Below, piece after piece: positions 17,354-25,401 of a DNA stretch of 64,000 nt. Within the stretch, counting starts at the first letter, position 1. Each line of letters opens with the position of its first letter. Made by a program: the position numbers and the translations under genes. The DNA is from Actinomadura sp. DC4 (lineage in GTDB: Bacteria > Actinomycetota > Actinomycetes > Streptosporangiales > Streptosporangiaceae): the NCBI RefSeq assembly GCF_030406325.1, contig NZ_JAUEQY010000021.1, positions 62,001 through 126,000 on the forward strand, in the 5' to 3' direction. A model generated the notes under the pieces. That model saw only the letters and a program-made list of their open reading frames with translations. It ran no database searches and had not been told where the DNA came from.

Positions 17354-19231
17354 TCAGCCGCCGAGGCCGTGGCTTCGCAGCCAGTCCGCGGCGACGGTCC
17401 CCGGAGTGACCCCGTCCACGATCCGTACGTTCATGCGCAGCAGATCGGCGGTCGTCAGCCGGGCCGAGACGGCGTCGAGCGCGGCGCGGCCGGTGGCGCT
17501 CAGCGACGACCGGTAGACGAGCGGCGTGACGTTCTGCGCGCTGAAGAGGTTCTTCGGGTCCGCCAGCACGACGAAGTCGTTCTGGGCGATGGCCGGCTCG
17601 GTCGAGAAGAGGTTGGCCGCCTGGATCCGGCCGTCCTTCAGCTGCCCGATCATCGTGGCGCGGTCGCTGGTCGCGAAGGGCTGGAAGTCGCGGAAGTTCA
17701 GCCCGTACGGCCCGCGCAGCCCGACCACCCCCAGGTGCCGGGCCTCGAACTCCGGCGAACCGCCCAGGATCATCTTCCCGGCGACCGGCTTCAGGTCGGC
17801 GATGCTGCGCAGGCCGTACCGGTCGGCGGTCGTGCGGGTCACGGTGACGGTGTCCTTGTCCTCGGCCGCCGCCGACCGGAGCAGCTCCAGCTGCGGCGGC
17901 AGCACCCGGGCGAGCACTCGCTCCACCTCCGCCCCCGTGGCCGCGTCGCTGGAGGGGGCGAGCGACACGGCGAGCGCGCCGAGGTATTCGGGGATGACGT
18001 CGATCTGCCCGGACCGTACCTGCTCGAAGTAGGTCTCGCGGTCACCCAGGCCGAACCTGCGCGTGACGCGGTAGCCCCGGCTCTCCAGCGCCTGGGCGTA
18101 GACCTCCCCGAGCAGCGCGCTCTCGGCGAAATCGGCCGAGCCGACCGTGACGGCGGGGGCGGGCACCGGCGGCGTGGCGGCCCGCCCCGGAGATCCGCCG
18201 GGCCACAGGACGTACGTCAGGACCGCCGCACCGGCGATGACGGCGGCGCAGCCCGCGACCAGCGGGCGGAACCAGCGCCGTCGGGTGATGAGCGTGCGGT
18301 CCGGCCGGGTGAACCGGTCCGGCCGCGTGAGGTTCTCCGGCGGGACGCCCCGGTCGATCGTCAGGCGGTCCGGGCCCCGGATGCCCTCCGGCAGCTCGAT
18401 CGCGGACGAGGCGGCCTCGACGTCCTGGTAGCCGAGCAGCTGGAGCAGGATGTCGCGCGCCGCGGGCCGCCCGCGCGGGTCCTTGTCCAGGCAGCGGGCG
18501 AGCACCTCGCGGTACGGCGGGGGCACGGCGGAGACGTCGGGTTCGTCGTGGAGGATGCGGTGGAAGACCGCGGCGACCGAGTCGGTGCCGAACGCCGGGC
18601 GGCCGGTGGCCGCGAACGTCATGGAGACCGCCCAGCCGAAGATGTCGGCCGCCGGCGTGTGGTGCTCGCCGCGCAGGAGCTCCGGCGCGGCGTACGCCGG
18701 CGTGCCGACCAGCCCACTCGTGACCGTCGCGGCGCTGTCGAGCGCCCGCGCGATGCCGAAGTCGATCACGCGGGGCCCGTCGGGGCCGATCAGCACGTTG
18801 TGCGGGGTGAAGTCGCGGTGCAGGACCCCGGCCCGGTGGATGGCCGCCAGGGCCGAGGCCGTCCCGACGATGAGCCGGGCCAGCGCCCCGCCGCCCAGCG
18901 GCCCGTCCCGCTCGACGAGCTCCCACAGAGAGGGCCCGTCGACGTACTCGCTCACGACGTACGAGCGGGCGCCGTCGGTGGCGAGCTCGTGCACCCGCGC
19001 GGTGCAGAAGTCCGCCACCCGGCGGACCATCGTGATCTCCTCGCCCAGCCGGGCGTACGCCTGCGCACCGCGGATCAGCCGCGGGTGGAGCACCTTGAGC
19101 GCCACCGGCACACCGTCGCCGCCGGCGGCCCGGTAGACGACGCCCTGCCCGCCCTCGCCCAGGCGCCCGGTGAGACGGTACGGGCCGATCCGCTCGGGGT
19201 CGCCGGCACGCAATGGGTCGATCTGCCGCAT
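17354..19231 (-). CDS. Transmembrane Ser/Thr protein kinase with an extracellular betaine-type solute-binding domain
   Basis: A 625-residue receptor kinase. Residues 14-268 form a complete kinase: GEGGQGV P-loop (25-31), VALK Lys46, HRD 138-140 with the following PHN, DFG 157-159 and APE (182-184). One membrane span covers about 321-343. Residues 361-625 are an extracellular type II solute-binding domain (OpuAC-like) closely similar to the transporter binding protein at 21901-22833: both share VGSAxFxES, the PEYxGAL segment, EDKDxVTV and NLFSAQNVTPL/NVFSAQNVTPL. ATG 19231 is chosen for its GGGAGG 8 nt upstream. The kinase probably senses the ligand the transporter imports and signals by phosphorylating cytoplasmic targets; this is inference. 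Confidence 0.9.
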   Translation of the reverse strand: MRQIDPLRAGDPERIGPYRLTGRLGEGGQGVVYRAAGGDGVPVALKVLHPRLIRGAQAYARLGEEITMVRRVADFCTARVHELATDGARSYVVSEYVDGPSLWELVERDGPLGGGALARLIVGTASALAAIHRAGVLHRDFTPHNVLIGPDGPRVIDFGIARALDSAATVTSGLVGTPAYAAPELLRGEHHTPAADIFGWAVSMTFAATGRPAFGTDSVAAVFHRILHDEPDVSAVPPPYREVLARCLDKDPRGRPAARDILLQLLGYQDVEAASSAIELPEGIRGPDRLTIDRGVPPENLTRPDRFTRPDRTLITRRRWFRPLVAGCAAVIAGAAVLTYVLWPGGSPGRAATPPVPAPAVTVGSADFAESALLGEVYAQALESRGYRVTRRFGLGDRETYFEQVRSGQIDVIPEYLGALAVSLAPSSDAATGAEVERVLARVLPPQLELLRSAAAEDKDTVTVTRTTADRYGLRSIADLKPVAGKMILGGSPEFEARHLGVVGLRGPYGLNFRDFQPFATSDRATMIGQLKDGRIQAANLFSTEPAIAQNDFVVLADPKNLFSAQNVTPLVYRSSLSATGRAALDAVSARLTTADLLRMNVRIVDGVTPGTVAADWLRSHGLGG

Positions 19232-19391
19232 CGCGTCTGCCTCCCCCGGCGTCCGGTCCCGCGTTCCCCACATCGTCTCTCGGTGAAACGGATCAGGCTC
19301 TGCGGCATTTGGCGCACAGCGCGCGGGAACGGCCGGACCAGCGGTGATCCATGCCGGCCGGCACGTCGACCGGCCGGAGAATCGGTGCCGG

Positions 19392-20195
19392 TCAGCCGCT
19401 GACGTGGGCGGTGTTGTCGAGCCAGTGCTGGGCGAGGTCGGTGTCGCCGTCGACGCTGATACCGGTGGCCTTGCGGTCGGTGAGAGGGACTCGCCGGGTC
19501 AGGGTCAGCAGCAGCGATCCCGCCGGGCCGGTCACCGTCACGTCGGCCGGCCGGGTCGCGGGCCGCCACGTCGCCCCATCAGGCCGCCGTTCGACGAACC
19601 AGGCGCCCGCGCCGTCCGCGGTGTCGGTGGCCAGCCACTGCAGGGTCTGCCCGGTGCCCCGGATGGCGTGGGCGGACTCCGGCCGCTGCATCTCCCACGT
19701 GGGGGAGGTGAGCATCGCGAAGTGGTTGCCGATGAGCGCGGCTGCGATGTCGGCGTCGACGTCGATCGGCCGGTCCGCCGCGTTGGCCGCGTCAAAGCCG
19801 TGGACGACCGCCTCGTTGAGGAGGCTGGACATCCAGAATCGCGTCCCGGACCGCTCGTCCCCCGCAGCGTTGAACACCGGCGCGTCGAGCGCGTCATCGG
19901 AGCACGCGCTCGCGAACCGCTGCGCGGACTCCGACAGCCACGCCTGCCACTCGCCGGGGTCGGCGGGGAGCACGGCCATCTCCGCGGGCAGCTGTGCGGG
20001 GTCGGTGATGCGCCGCTCGATGATCTCCGCGACCCAGTGCTGGGTCTGGCCCACGTGCCTCACCAGGTCGGTGATGGTCCAGTCCCGGGCCGTCGGCACG
20101 GCGGCGTCAGGTCCGGCAGCGGCGGCTGACTCCGCCAGCCGCCGGGTGTGTTCGACGATCGCTCGCCGCACATGGTCCGCATTCAGCTCGGTCAT
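19392..20195 (-). CDS. Maleylpyruvate isomerase-family, mycothiol-dependent enzyme (DinB-like)
   Basis: A 267-residue protein with the four-helix DinB/MDMPI N-domain (about residues 1-160). Candidate metal ligands are in LVRHVGQTQHW and in the NEAVVHGFDAA helix. The C-terminal alpha/beta domain follows from about 170. Family members use mycothiol, the actinobacterial thiol, in isomerase or transferase reactions. The ATG at 20195 has an AAGGAC site 8 nt upstream. The gene is single, with about 160 nt to the kinase gene. The substrate is unknown. Confidence 0.82.
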   Translation of the reverse strand: MTELNADHVRRAIVEHTRRLAESAAAAGPDAAVPTARDWTITDLVRHVGQTQHWVAEIIERRITDPAQLPAEMAVLPADPGEWQAWLSESAQRFASACSDDALDAPVFNAAGDERSGTRFWMSSLLNEAVVHGFDAANAADRPIDVDADIAAALIGNHFAMLTSPTWEMQRPESAHAIRGTGQTLQWLATDTADGAGAWFVERRPDGATWRPATRPADVTVTGPAGSLLLTLTRRVPLTDRKATGISVDGDTDLAQHWLDNTAHVSG

Positions 20196-20411
20196 TGGAT
20201 CGTCCTTTTCGTAGGTTGTGCTGTGTACGACTCGGCGAGCCGGCCGAATTCATCGGTGGCCTGGGGCCGGCATGTCGGCGACCTGCTGATCATCTCCTGA
20301 TCCGCCGGGTCGCGCGCAGGCGCAGCGCCTGGAGAGCCACGCACACAGCCGCCCGCCGCGGATGGCCGGGCCGTCGGCACATCCGCGGCGGGAGGTTCGG
20401 GCGGGCGTCCG

Positions 20412-20690
20412 TCAGTAAAGGCCCCACAGTTCGTACGAGGACCACGGCGCGGAACTGCCCTTGCAGTCGAAGGCCTGCCAGCCGGAGGCCATGCCGGCCT
20501 TGCCGGCCGCCTCGCAGCTCGCGTACCAGTAGAAGCTCTGGCCGGTGTCGTGCCAGGAGGCCCGGTGGGCCTGCCGCTCCGAGGAGGCGAGCGCGCTCGT
20601 CGGAGAGCTCGCCGCGCACCCTCCCGTGACCAGGGCGCTCGCGGCCGCGGTCACAACGGCGCCACGCATGATCCGCTCTTTGATTCGCAT
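20412..20690 (-). CDS. Small secreted or lipid-anchored protein
   Basis: A 92-residue protein starting at ATG 20690 behind AAAGGGA (about 7 nt). It has a signal peptide: basic MRIKERIMRG, hydrophobic core AVVTAAASALV, then GGCAASS, an imperfect lipobox. The mature part of about 65 residues has two further Cys residues and many aromatic residues (QSFYWYASC, SSAPWSSYELWGLY), suggesting a compact disulphide-bonded exported protein. I recognise no family. The longer frame in the same phase reaches back through the AraC gene and is not used. Confidence 0.72.
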   Translation of the reverse strand: MRIKERIMRGAVVTAAASALVTGGCAASSPTSALASSERQAHRASWHDTGQSFYWYASCEAAGKAGMASGWQAFDCKGSSAPWSSYELWGLY

Positions 20691-20797
20691 CTTCGATCCC
20701 TTTCGCCGGGTGATTAACCGCAACGTTATGAGGACCCGCGTGAAGCGGTATTGAACAAATGCGAACCGCCGGCGATGCGCCGCGACCGGGCGGGCCG

Positions 20798-21706
20798 TTA
20801 AAGGGTTATGGCCGTATTTGCGGCTGAATATTCGGCACGGAATTCGGTAGGAGTACAACCCGCCAAACCCTTGAAATCCCGGCTGAAATGGGCCTGATCG
20901 GCGTAGCCGCAGGTGTCCGCTATCCACGCCAGGGACCCCGCCTGCGGATCGGTCAGCAGGCGCACGGCCCGCTGGAACCGTACGATGCGCGCCATGCTCT
21001 TGGGCGGCAGGCCGATCTGCTCGCTGAACCCCAGCTCCAGGTAGCGGCGGGTCACGCCGACCTCCTCCGCCAGCCTGGCGACGCTCACCGAGCCCGAGGC
21101 CGCGCGCAGCAACCGCCACCCCCGCTCCACCGCCGGCGCGGGCTCGGGCCCGGCGGAGAGCCACACGAACAGGAGACGGTCGAGGAGCGCGAACCGCGCG
21201 GGCCAGTCCGGCGCCTGCCCCAGGCGTTCGGCCAGGTGCTCGCCCCGGCGTCCGAGCAGGTCGGCCAGGTCGACGATGATGTTGACCAGCTCGCGCATCG
21301 GCACCTTGAACAGCGCGTGCGCGCCCAGCGGGGTGAGCTCGACGGCCATGCCGTAGTGGCGGCTCTGCTGCTCGAACAGCACGGGACCGTCCCACAGGCC
21401 CGTGACATGAGACGTCAGGACCTTCAGGGGCCGGTCGGCCGGGGCGGGGGCCGAGGCCACCAGCCGCGCCGAGGTGATGAAGTCGATGTACAGCGTGATG
21501 CCGCCCGTGGGGAGCAGCCGCCCGCGCAACGGCCGGTCCGCCTCCACCTGGAGCCCGGCATAACCCAGGACGTGGGCGCGCAGCCCGGCGGCGGGCCGCG
21601 ACACCACCATCCGGGACCCGACCCGGGGTCCGCGATGTTCGAGAATGACCCCGCCGACGCTTTTCACCGTTACTGGCCGCCTTCCGCGTGACCAATGGGC
21701 CATCAC
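20798..21706 (-). CDS. AraC-family transcriptional regulator
   Basis: A protein of about 302 residues. The C-terminal third has two helix-turn-helix motifs: VARLAEEVGVTRRYLELGF, and then LAWIADTCGYADQAHFSRDF. The N-terminal part (about 15-200) is the DUF6597-type effector domain seen in many actinobacterial AraC regulators. The start is uncertain among GTG 21706, ATG 21703 and GTG 21667. It lies between the small secreted protein gene and the transporter operon terminator, all on the same strand. No target is evident from position. Confidence 0.85.
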   Translation of the reverse strand: MMAHWSRGRRPVTVKSVGGVILEHRGPRVGSRMVVSRPAAGLRAHVLGYAGLQVEADRPLRGRLLPTGGITLYIDFITSARLVASAPAPADRPLKVLTSHVTGLWDGPVLFEQQSRHYGMAVELTPLGAHALFKVPMRELVNIIVDLADLLGRRGEHLAERLGQAPDWPARFALLDRLLFVWLSAGPEPAPAVERGWRLLRAASGSVSVARLAEEVGVTRRYLELGFSEQIGLPPKSMARIVRFQRAVRLLTDPQAGSLAWIADTCGYADQAHFSRDFKGLAGCTPTEFRAEYSAANTAITL

Positions 21707-21850
21707 CCATGGTTACACCCGAGACCGCGGCCGGAATCGGGGAAATCCCCGAAAGAAGGGCCCGCAAATTCATCCGCGAGAAGCTTAGCGATGCATATTT
21801 CGTGACTCGTGCCGGTTCAATGGTCGACGCACGCCGTACGCGAAAAGGCG

Positions 21851-21883
21851 ACGGCCGCCGTCACGGAGCGTGGCGGCGGCCGT
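21851..21883 (-). terminator. Strong intrinsic terminator of the transporter operon
   Basis: A 15-bp stem (ACGGCCGCCGTCACG / CGTGGCGGCGGCCGT, one G-U pair) with a 3-nt loop lies 18 nt past the binding-protein stop. On the minus strand it is followed by CGCCTTTTCG. This marks the end of the four-gene transporter operon. Confidence 0.85.
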
Positions 21884-21900
21884 CGACGGGACCGGGCGGG

Positions 21901-22833
21901 TCAGCTGCCGAGGCCGGCCTGTCCCAGCCAGCCCTTGGCGACCTCGCTCGCGTCATCCTTGTCGGTGATGAGCTTGGTCATCATGCTGAGCAGGTCCGTC
22001 GTGGTCAGCTTGGCCGAGACCGCGTTGAGCGCGGCCTGGGCGGTGGCGTTGACGCCGGACTTGTAGATCAGCGGGGTGACGTTCTGCGCGCTGAAGACGT
22101 TCTGCGGGTCCTGCAGCACGACGAACTTGTTCGCCGAGATCGTCGGGTCGGTGGTGAACAGGTCGGCCGCCTGGATCGAGTTGTTCTTCAGCAGCTTGAC
22201 CAGCGTGGTCTGGGCGTTGGCGTCGAAGGACTGGAACTTCTTGAACTTCAGCCCGTACGTCTTCTCCAGCCCGACCAGGCCCTGCTCTCGCGTCTTGAAC
22301 TCCGACGGGCCGCCGATGGTGACCTGGCCGGCCGCCGACTTCAGGTCCGCGATGGTCTTGAGGTTGTACTTCTGCGCGGTCTGGGGGTTGACCGTCACCG
22401 AGTCCTTGTCCTCGGCCTGGGAGGAGTCGAGGACCGCGAGGGTGGCGGGGAGCTTGGCCTTGAGAGCGGCGTTGACGTCGGCGGTGGTGACCGCCTTGCT
22501 GGTCTTGTCGACCGAGGTGGTCAGCAGGGCGCCGTTGTACTCCGGCATCACGCTGATGGCGCCCGACTTGACCTGGTCGTAGTAGACCTCACGGCTGCCG
22601 ATGTTGAACTTGCGGGTGACCTTGACGCCCTTGGCCTCGAGCGCCTGGGCGTACAGCTCGCCGAGCAGCTGGCTCTCGGGGAAGTTCGCCGAGCCCACGA
22701 CCACGCTTCCGCCTCCGCCGGCGGGCTTCTGGTCGAGGGGGTTGCCGCTGTCCTTCTTGTCACTGCCGCCGCACGCGCTGACGGCCAGCGCGACGACGAC
22801 GCCGAGGACGGCGCCACGGACTATCCGGATCAT
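21901..22833 (-). CDS. Quaternary-amine (OpuC/EgtU/HutX-type) ABC transporter substrate-binding lipoprotein
   Basis: A 310-residue lipoprotein. ATG 22833 is preceded by GGAAGG and gives a textbook lipoprotein signal with lipobox VSAC (MIRIVRGAVLGVVVALAVSA, then CGG). The mature part is an OpuAC-type two-lobed binding protein starting at SVVVGSANFPES. Conserved segments MPEYNGAL, EDKDSVTV and VFSAQNVTPL are shared with the sensor domain of the receptor kinase nearby. It delivers a small cationic or zwitterionic ligand, such as a betaine, histidine or ergothioneine, to the permeases. It is the last gene of a minus-strand operon (ATPase, permease, permease, binding protein). The hut-type operator in the operon promoter argues for a histidine-related ligand. 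Confidence 0.93.
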   Translation of the reverse strand: MIRIVRGAVLGVVVALAVSACGGSDKKDSGNPLDQKPAGGGGSVVVGSANFPESQLLGELYAQALEAKGVKVTRKFNIGSREVYYDQVKSGAISVMPEYNGALLTTSVDKTSKAVTTADVNAALKAKLPATLAVLDSSQAEDKDSVTVNPQTAQKYNLKTIADLKSAAGQVTIGGPSEFKTREQGLVGLEKTYGLKFKKFQSFDANAQTTLVKLLKNNSIQAADLFTTDPTISANKFVVLQDPQNVFSAQNVTPLIYKSGVNATAQAALNAVSAKLTTTDLLSMMTKLITDKDDASEVAKGWLGQAGLGS

Positions 22834-22853
22834 TGTTTGTTTCCTTCCCTGTT

Positions 22854-23540
22854 TCACGAAGTGCGCGATGAACCGCGCAGACCCTGCGACACGAACGCTC
22901 TCCGGATGCCGATGAAGGCGAGCTGGACGACGACCGCGAGGAGCACAACAAGTACTGAACCACCCACCACTGACGGATAGTCCTTACGCGACAATCCGTC
23001 GATGATGAAGCGGCCGAGCCCGCCGATGCCCGCCTCCGCCGCGATCGTGGCCGTCGCGACGACCTGGATCGCCGCGGTGCGCAGGCCGAGCAGGATGAGG
23101 GGCATGGCCACCGGGACCTCGGCCTTGAGCAGGACCCCGAGCCCCTTCATGCCCATCCCCTTGGCGGCGTCCTTGATGTCGGCGTCGACGCCGCGGATGC
23201 CCTCGTAGGTGTTCACGAGGATCGGCGGGGTGGCCAGCGCGATCAGCGGGACGATGACCGGTGTGAGGCCGATCGAGGTGATGGTCACGACGAGCAGGAG
23301 CAGGCCCAGGGTGGGCACGGCCCGCGCGAGGTTCGCGAGGCTGACGACGACGAACCCGCCGCGGCCGGTGTGGCCGACGAGCGCGCCGAGCGGCAGTGCG
23401 ATCACCATGGCGATGGCCAGGGCGAGCCCGCTGTAGCCGAGATGTTCGAGCAGGCGGTGCGGGATGCCGTCGCTACCGCTCCAGTGCGAGGACGTGGTGA
23501 GCCAGTTCCAGGCGGCGGTGATCTGGTCCGAGAGGTTCAT
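22854..23540 (-). CDS. Quaternary-amine ABC transporter permease (second)
   Basis: A 228-residue membrane protein with about six spans and the binding-protein-dependent permease loop (EGIRGVDADIKDAAKGMGMKG), which couples to the ATPase. ATG 23540 has AGGAG 6 nt upstream and overlaps the stop of the preceding permease gene by ATGA. It also has the GIGGLGRFIIDGL segment typical of OpuCB/OpuCD permeases. Together with its neighbour it should form a heterodimeric channel. Confidence 0.93.
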   Translation of the reverse strand: MNLSDQITAAWNWLTTSSHWSGSDGIPHRLLEHLGYSGLALAIAMVIALPLGALVGHTGRGGFVVVSLANLARAVPTLGLLLLVVTITSIGLTPVIVPLIALATPPILVNTYEGIRGVDADIKDAAKGMGMKGLGVLLKAEVPVAMPLILLGLRTAAIQVVATATIAAEAGIGGLGRFIIDGLSRKDYPSVVGGSVLVVLLAVVVQLAFIGIRRAFVSQGLRGSSRTS

Positions 23541-24226
23541 CCGTTGCTCCTGCGGGTGCGCGCCCACGGGGTGAGCAGCCGTTGTGCCGTCACGAGAACG
23601 CCGTCGCTGAACAGCGCGAGCACGATGATCAGCACGCAGGAGACGAGGAGCGGTGTGGTGAAGTCACGGGCGTAGCCGTCGATGAACAGCTGGCCGAGCC
23701 CGCCGTTGCCGATCAGCACGCCGACGCTGACGAGGCTGATCGAGGCGACGGTCGCGACGCGCGCGCCGGCGATGACGACCGGGACCGCGATCGGCAGCTC
23801 GACCTGGACCAGCCGCCGCAACGTGCCGAAACCCATCGCGGTGGCCGCCTGGCGTACCGGATCGGGGACCGACCGCAGCCCGTCCACGACGTTCGGCACC
23901 AGGACCGACAGGGAGAACAGCGTGAGCGGCAGGATGATCGTGAAGTCCGCCTTGCCGCCGCTGCCGATGCCGAAGTAGGGGATGAACAGCATGAACAACG
24001 CGAGCGATGGCACGCCGTACAGGACGTTGGCGACGCCCAGCGTGGGCGGATAGAGCCAGCGCCAGCGCACGCACACGATCCCGAGCGGGATCGCGATGAT
24101 CAGGCCGAAGAGGATCGGCAGCAGCGCGAGCTTCAGGTGGTGCAGGGTCAGGGTGGTCAGTTCGTCGGTGTGGTCGCCGATCCAGCTCCAGCGGATCAGC
24201 GGCTCGCCGTCGGCGAGTGCGCTCAT
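23537..24226 (-). CDS. Quaternary-amine ABC transporter permease (first)
   Basis: A 229-residue membrane protein with about six hydrophobic segments (LALLPILFGLIIAIPLGIV, ILPLTLFSLSVLVPNVV and others). The coupling-helix region is GLRSVPDPVRQAATAMGFGT and the OpuC-type GNGGLGQLFIDGY follows. It overlaps the ATPase gene upstream and the second permease gene downstream by 4 nt each, so all are translationally coupled. Confidence 0.93.
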   Translation of the reverse strand: MSALADGEPLIRWSWIGDHTDELTTLTLHHLKLALLPILFGLIIAIPLGIVCVRWRWLYPPTLGVANVLYGVPSLALFMLFIPYFGIGSGGKADFTIILPLTLFSLSVLVPNVVDGLRSVPDPVRQAATAMGFGTLRRLVQVELPIAVPVVIAGARVATVASISLVSVGVLIGNGGLGQLFIDGYARDFTTPLLVSCVLIIVLALFSDGVLVTAQRLLTPWARTRRSNG

Positions 24227-25017
24227 CGCTCCGCCGCCTCGACCTCATCGGGAGTCTCCTCGAGCTCGCGGTTGAACCGCAGCCGCTTGAGGCCCTTGTC
24301 TCCGCCGAGGAAGTCCGTCACGAAGCCCTCGGCCGGGTGGGCGAGCAACTCCTCGGGGGTGGCGTACTGGGCGAGGACGCCGCCGACCTGGAAGACCGCG
24401 ATGCGGTGCCCGAGCTTGACCGCCTCGTCGATGTCGTGCGTGACGAAGGCGATCGTCTTCTGCAGGTCGGACTGGAGCCGCAGGAACTCATCCTGCAGGC
24501 TCTTGCGCACGATCGGGTCGACGGCGCTGAACGGCTCGTCCATCAGCATGACCGGCGGGTCCGCGGCGAGCGCGCGGGCGACGCCGACGCGCTGCTGCTG
24601 GCCGCCGGAGAGCTGGAACGGATAGCGCTTGGCCATCTTGGTGTCCAGGCCGACGCGCTCCATCAGCTCCATCGCGGTCGCCCGCGCCTTCTTCTTGTCC
24701 CAGCCGAGGAGATAAGGCACGGTCGCGATGTTGTCGATGATGGTGCGGTGCGGGAACAGTCCCGCGTGCTGGATCACATAGCCGATGCCGCGGCGCAGAT
24801 CCGCCGGATCCTTGGCGCGGATGTCGTCGCCGTCGATCGTGATCGAGCCGGAGGTCGGATCGATCATCCGGTTGATCATTCGCAGCGACGTGGTCTTCCC
24901 GCAGCCCGACGGCCCGACCAGCACGGTGATCTGTCCCGAGGGGATCTCCAGGTTCAGATCGTCGACGGCCACGGTGCCGTCCGCATAACGCTTCGTGACG
25001 CCGTCAAATTTGATCAA
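24223..25017 (-). CDS. Quaternary-amine ABC transporter ATPase
   Basis: A 264-residue ATPase. Walker A GPSGCGKTT, Q-loop YVIQHAGLFPH, signature LSGGQQQR, Walker B VMLMDEPFSAVD and H-loop FVTHD are intact, and the sequence resembles OpuCA/ProV-type proteins. The C-terminus is short, with no CBS domain pair, so the osmotic switch of OpuCA/OpuA is missing; this fits a nutrient-uptake role better than osmoprotection. TTG 25017 is chosen because GGGAG lies about 9 nt upstream and the product then begins LIKFDGVTKRY; a longer GTG-initiated reading is possible. First gene of the operon, 128 nt from the hut-type operator. Confidence 0.93.
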   Translation of the reverse strand: MIKFDGVTKRYADGTVAVDDLNLEIPSGQITVLVGPSGCGKTTSLRMINRMIDPTSGSITIDGDDIRAKDPADLRRGIGYVIQHAGLFPHRTIIDNIATVPYLLGWDKKKARATAMELMERVGLDTKMAKRYPFQLSGGQQQRVGVARALAADPPVMLMDEPFSAVDPIVRKSLQDEFLRLQSDLQKTIAFVTHDIDEAVKLGHRIAVFQVGGVLAQYATPEELLAHPAEGFVTDFLGGDKGLKRLRFNRELEETPDEVEAAER

Positions 25018-25401
25018 GAGTGGTTCTCCCTCTGGCCTGAAAGCGAGCGGACCCACCCCGACGTCACCGCTTGCCCCAATGGACGTTGCTCCGACTCATT
25101 GCACTGGAACGGCGTCAGCGACAGGACCCGACTAATCACACTTCTGTCTGACATACGAGACACTAGACGAAGATCGCCGGGAATTCCCGGCCCTCGCGCC
25201 GGTTCCGGCCGAGTGGCGGGCCTTATAGTCCGGAACGAGGGGACGTCCCGCGCCGCGAGCGGCCGCGCCGGCACTCCCCGGAGGGACGCGCCGGCGTGAC
25301 GTTTCGTGACGTCGTGGATACGCAACAAGTAGGTCCGCCCTCGCATAACCGGGATAAGAGGTCAAGATAGTGGGTTTTGTACTGCCCGTACGGGTTCGCC
25401 G
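25018..25401. other. Divergent promoter region, transporter operon / MIO-less lyase
   Basis: 384 bases between two divergent units. It contains the hut-type operator (25145-25164) in the half nearer the transporter. The lyase start at 25402 has no convincing Shine-Dalgarno. An A/T-richer stretch about 25340-25380 may hold its promoter. No ORF or RNA gene is seen. Confidence 0.6.
25145..25164. promoter_or_regulatory. Putative hut operator in the transporter/lyase promoter region
   Basis: TGTCTGACATACGAGACACT differs by one base from the site at 15051-15070 between hutH and the IclR gene. A 19/20 match over 10 kb in non-coding DNA next to a start is very unlikely by chance. It is 128 nt from the transporter ATPase start and 238 nt from the lyase start. 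Confidence 0.78.

Noticed and set aside
21901-25017. Simple annotation of the transporter as a glycine betaine osmoprotection system
   Set aside because: No CBS domains on the ATPase, and the promoter carries a hut-type operator; left open as an alternative but not adopted.
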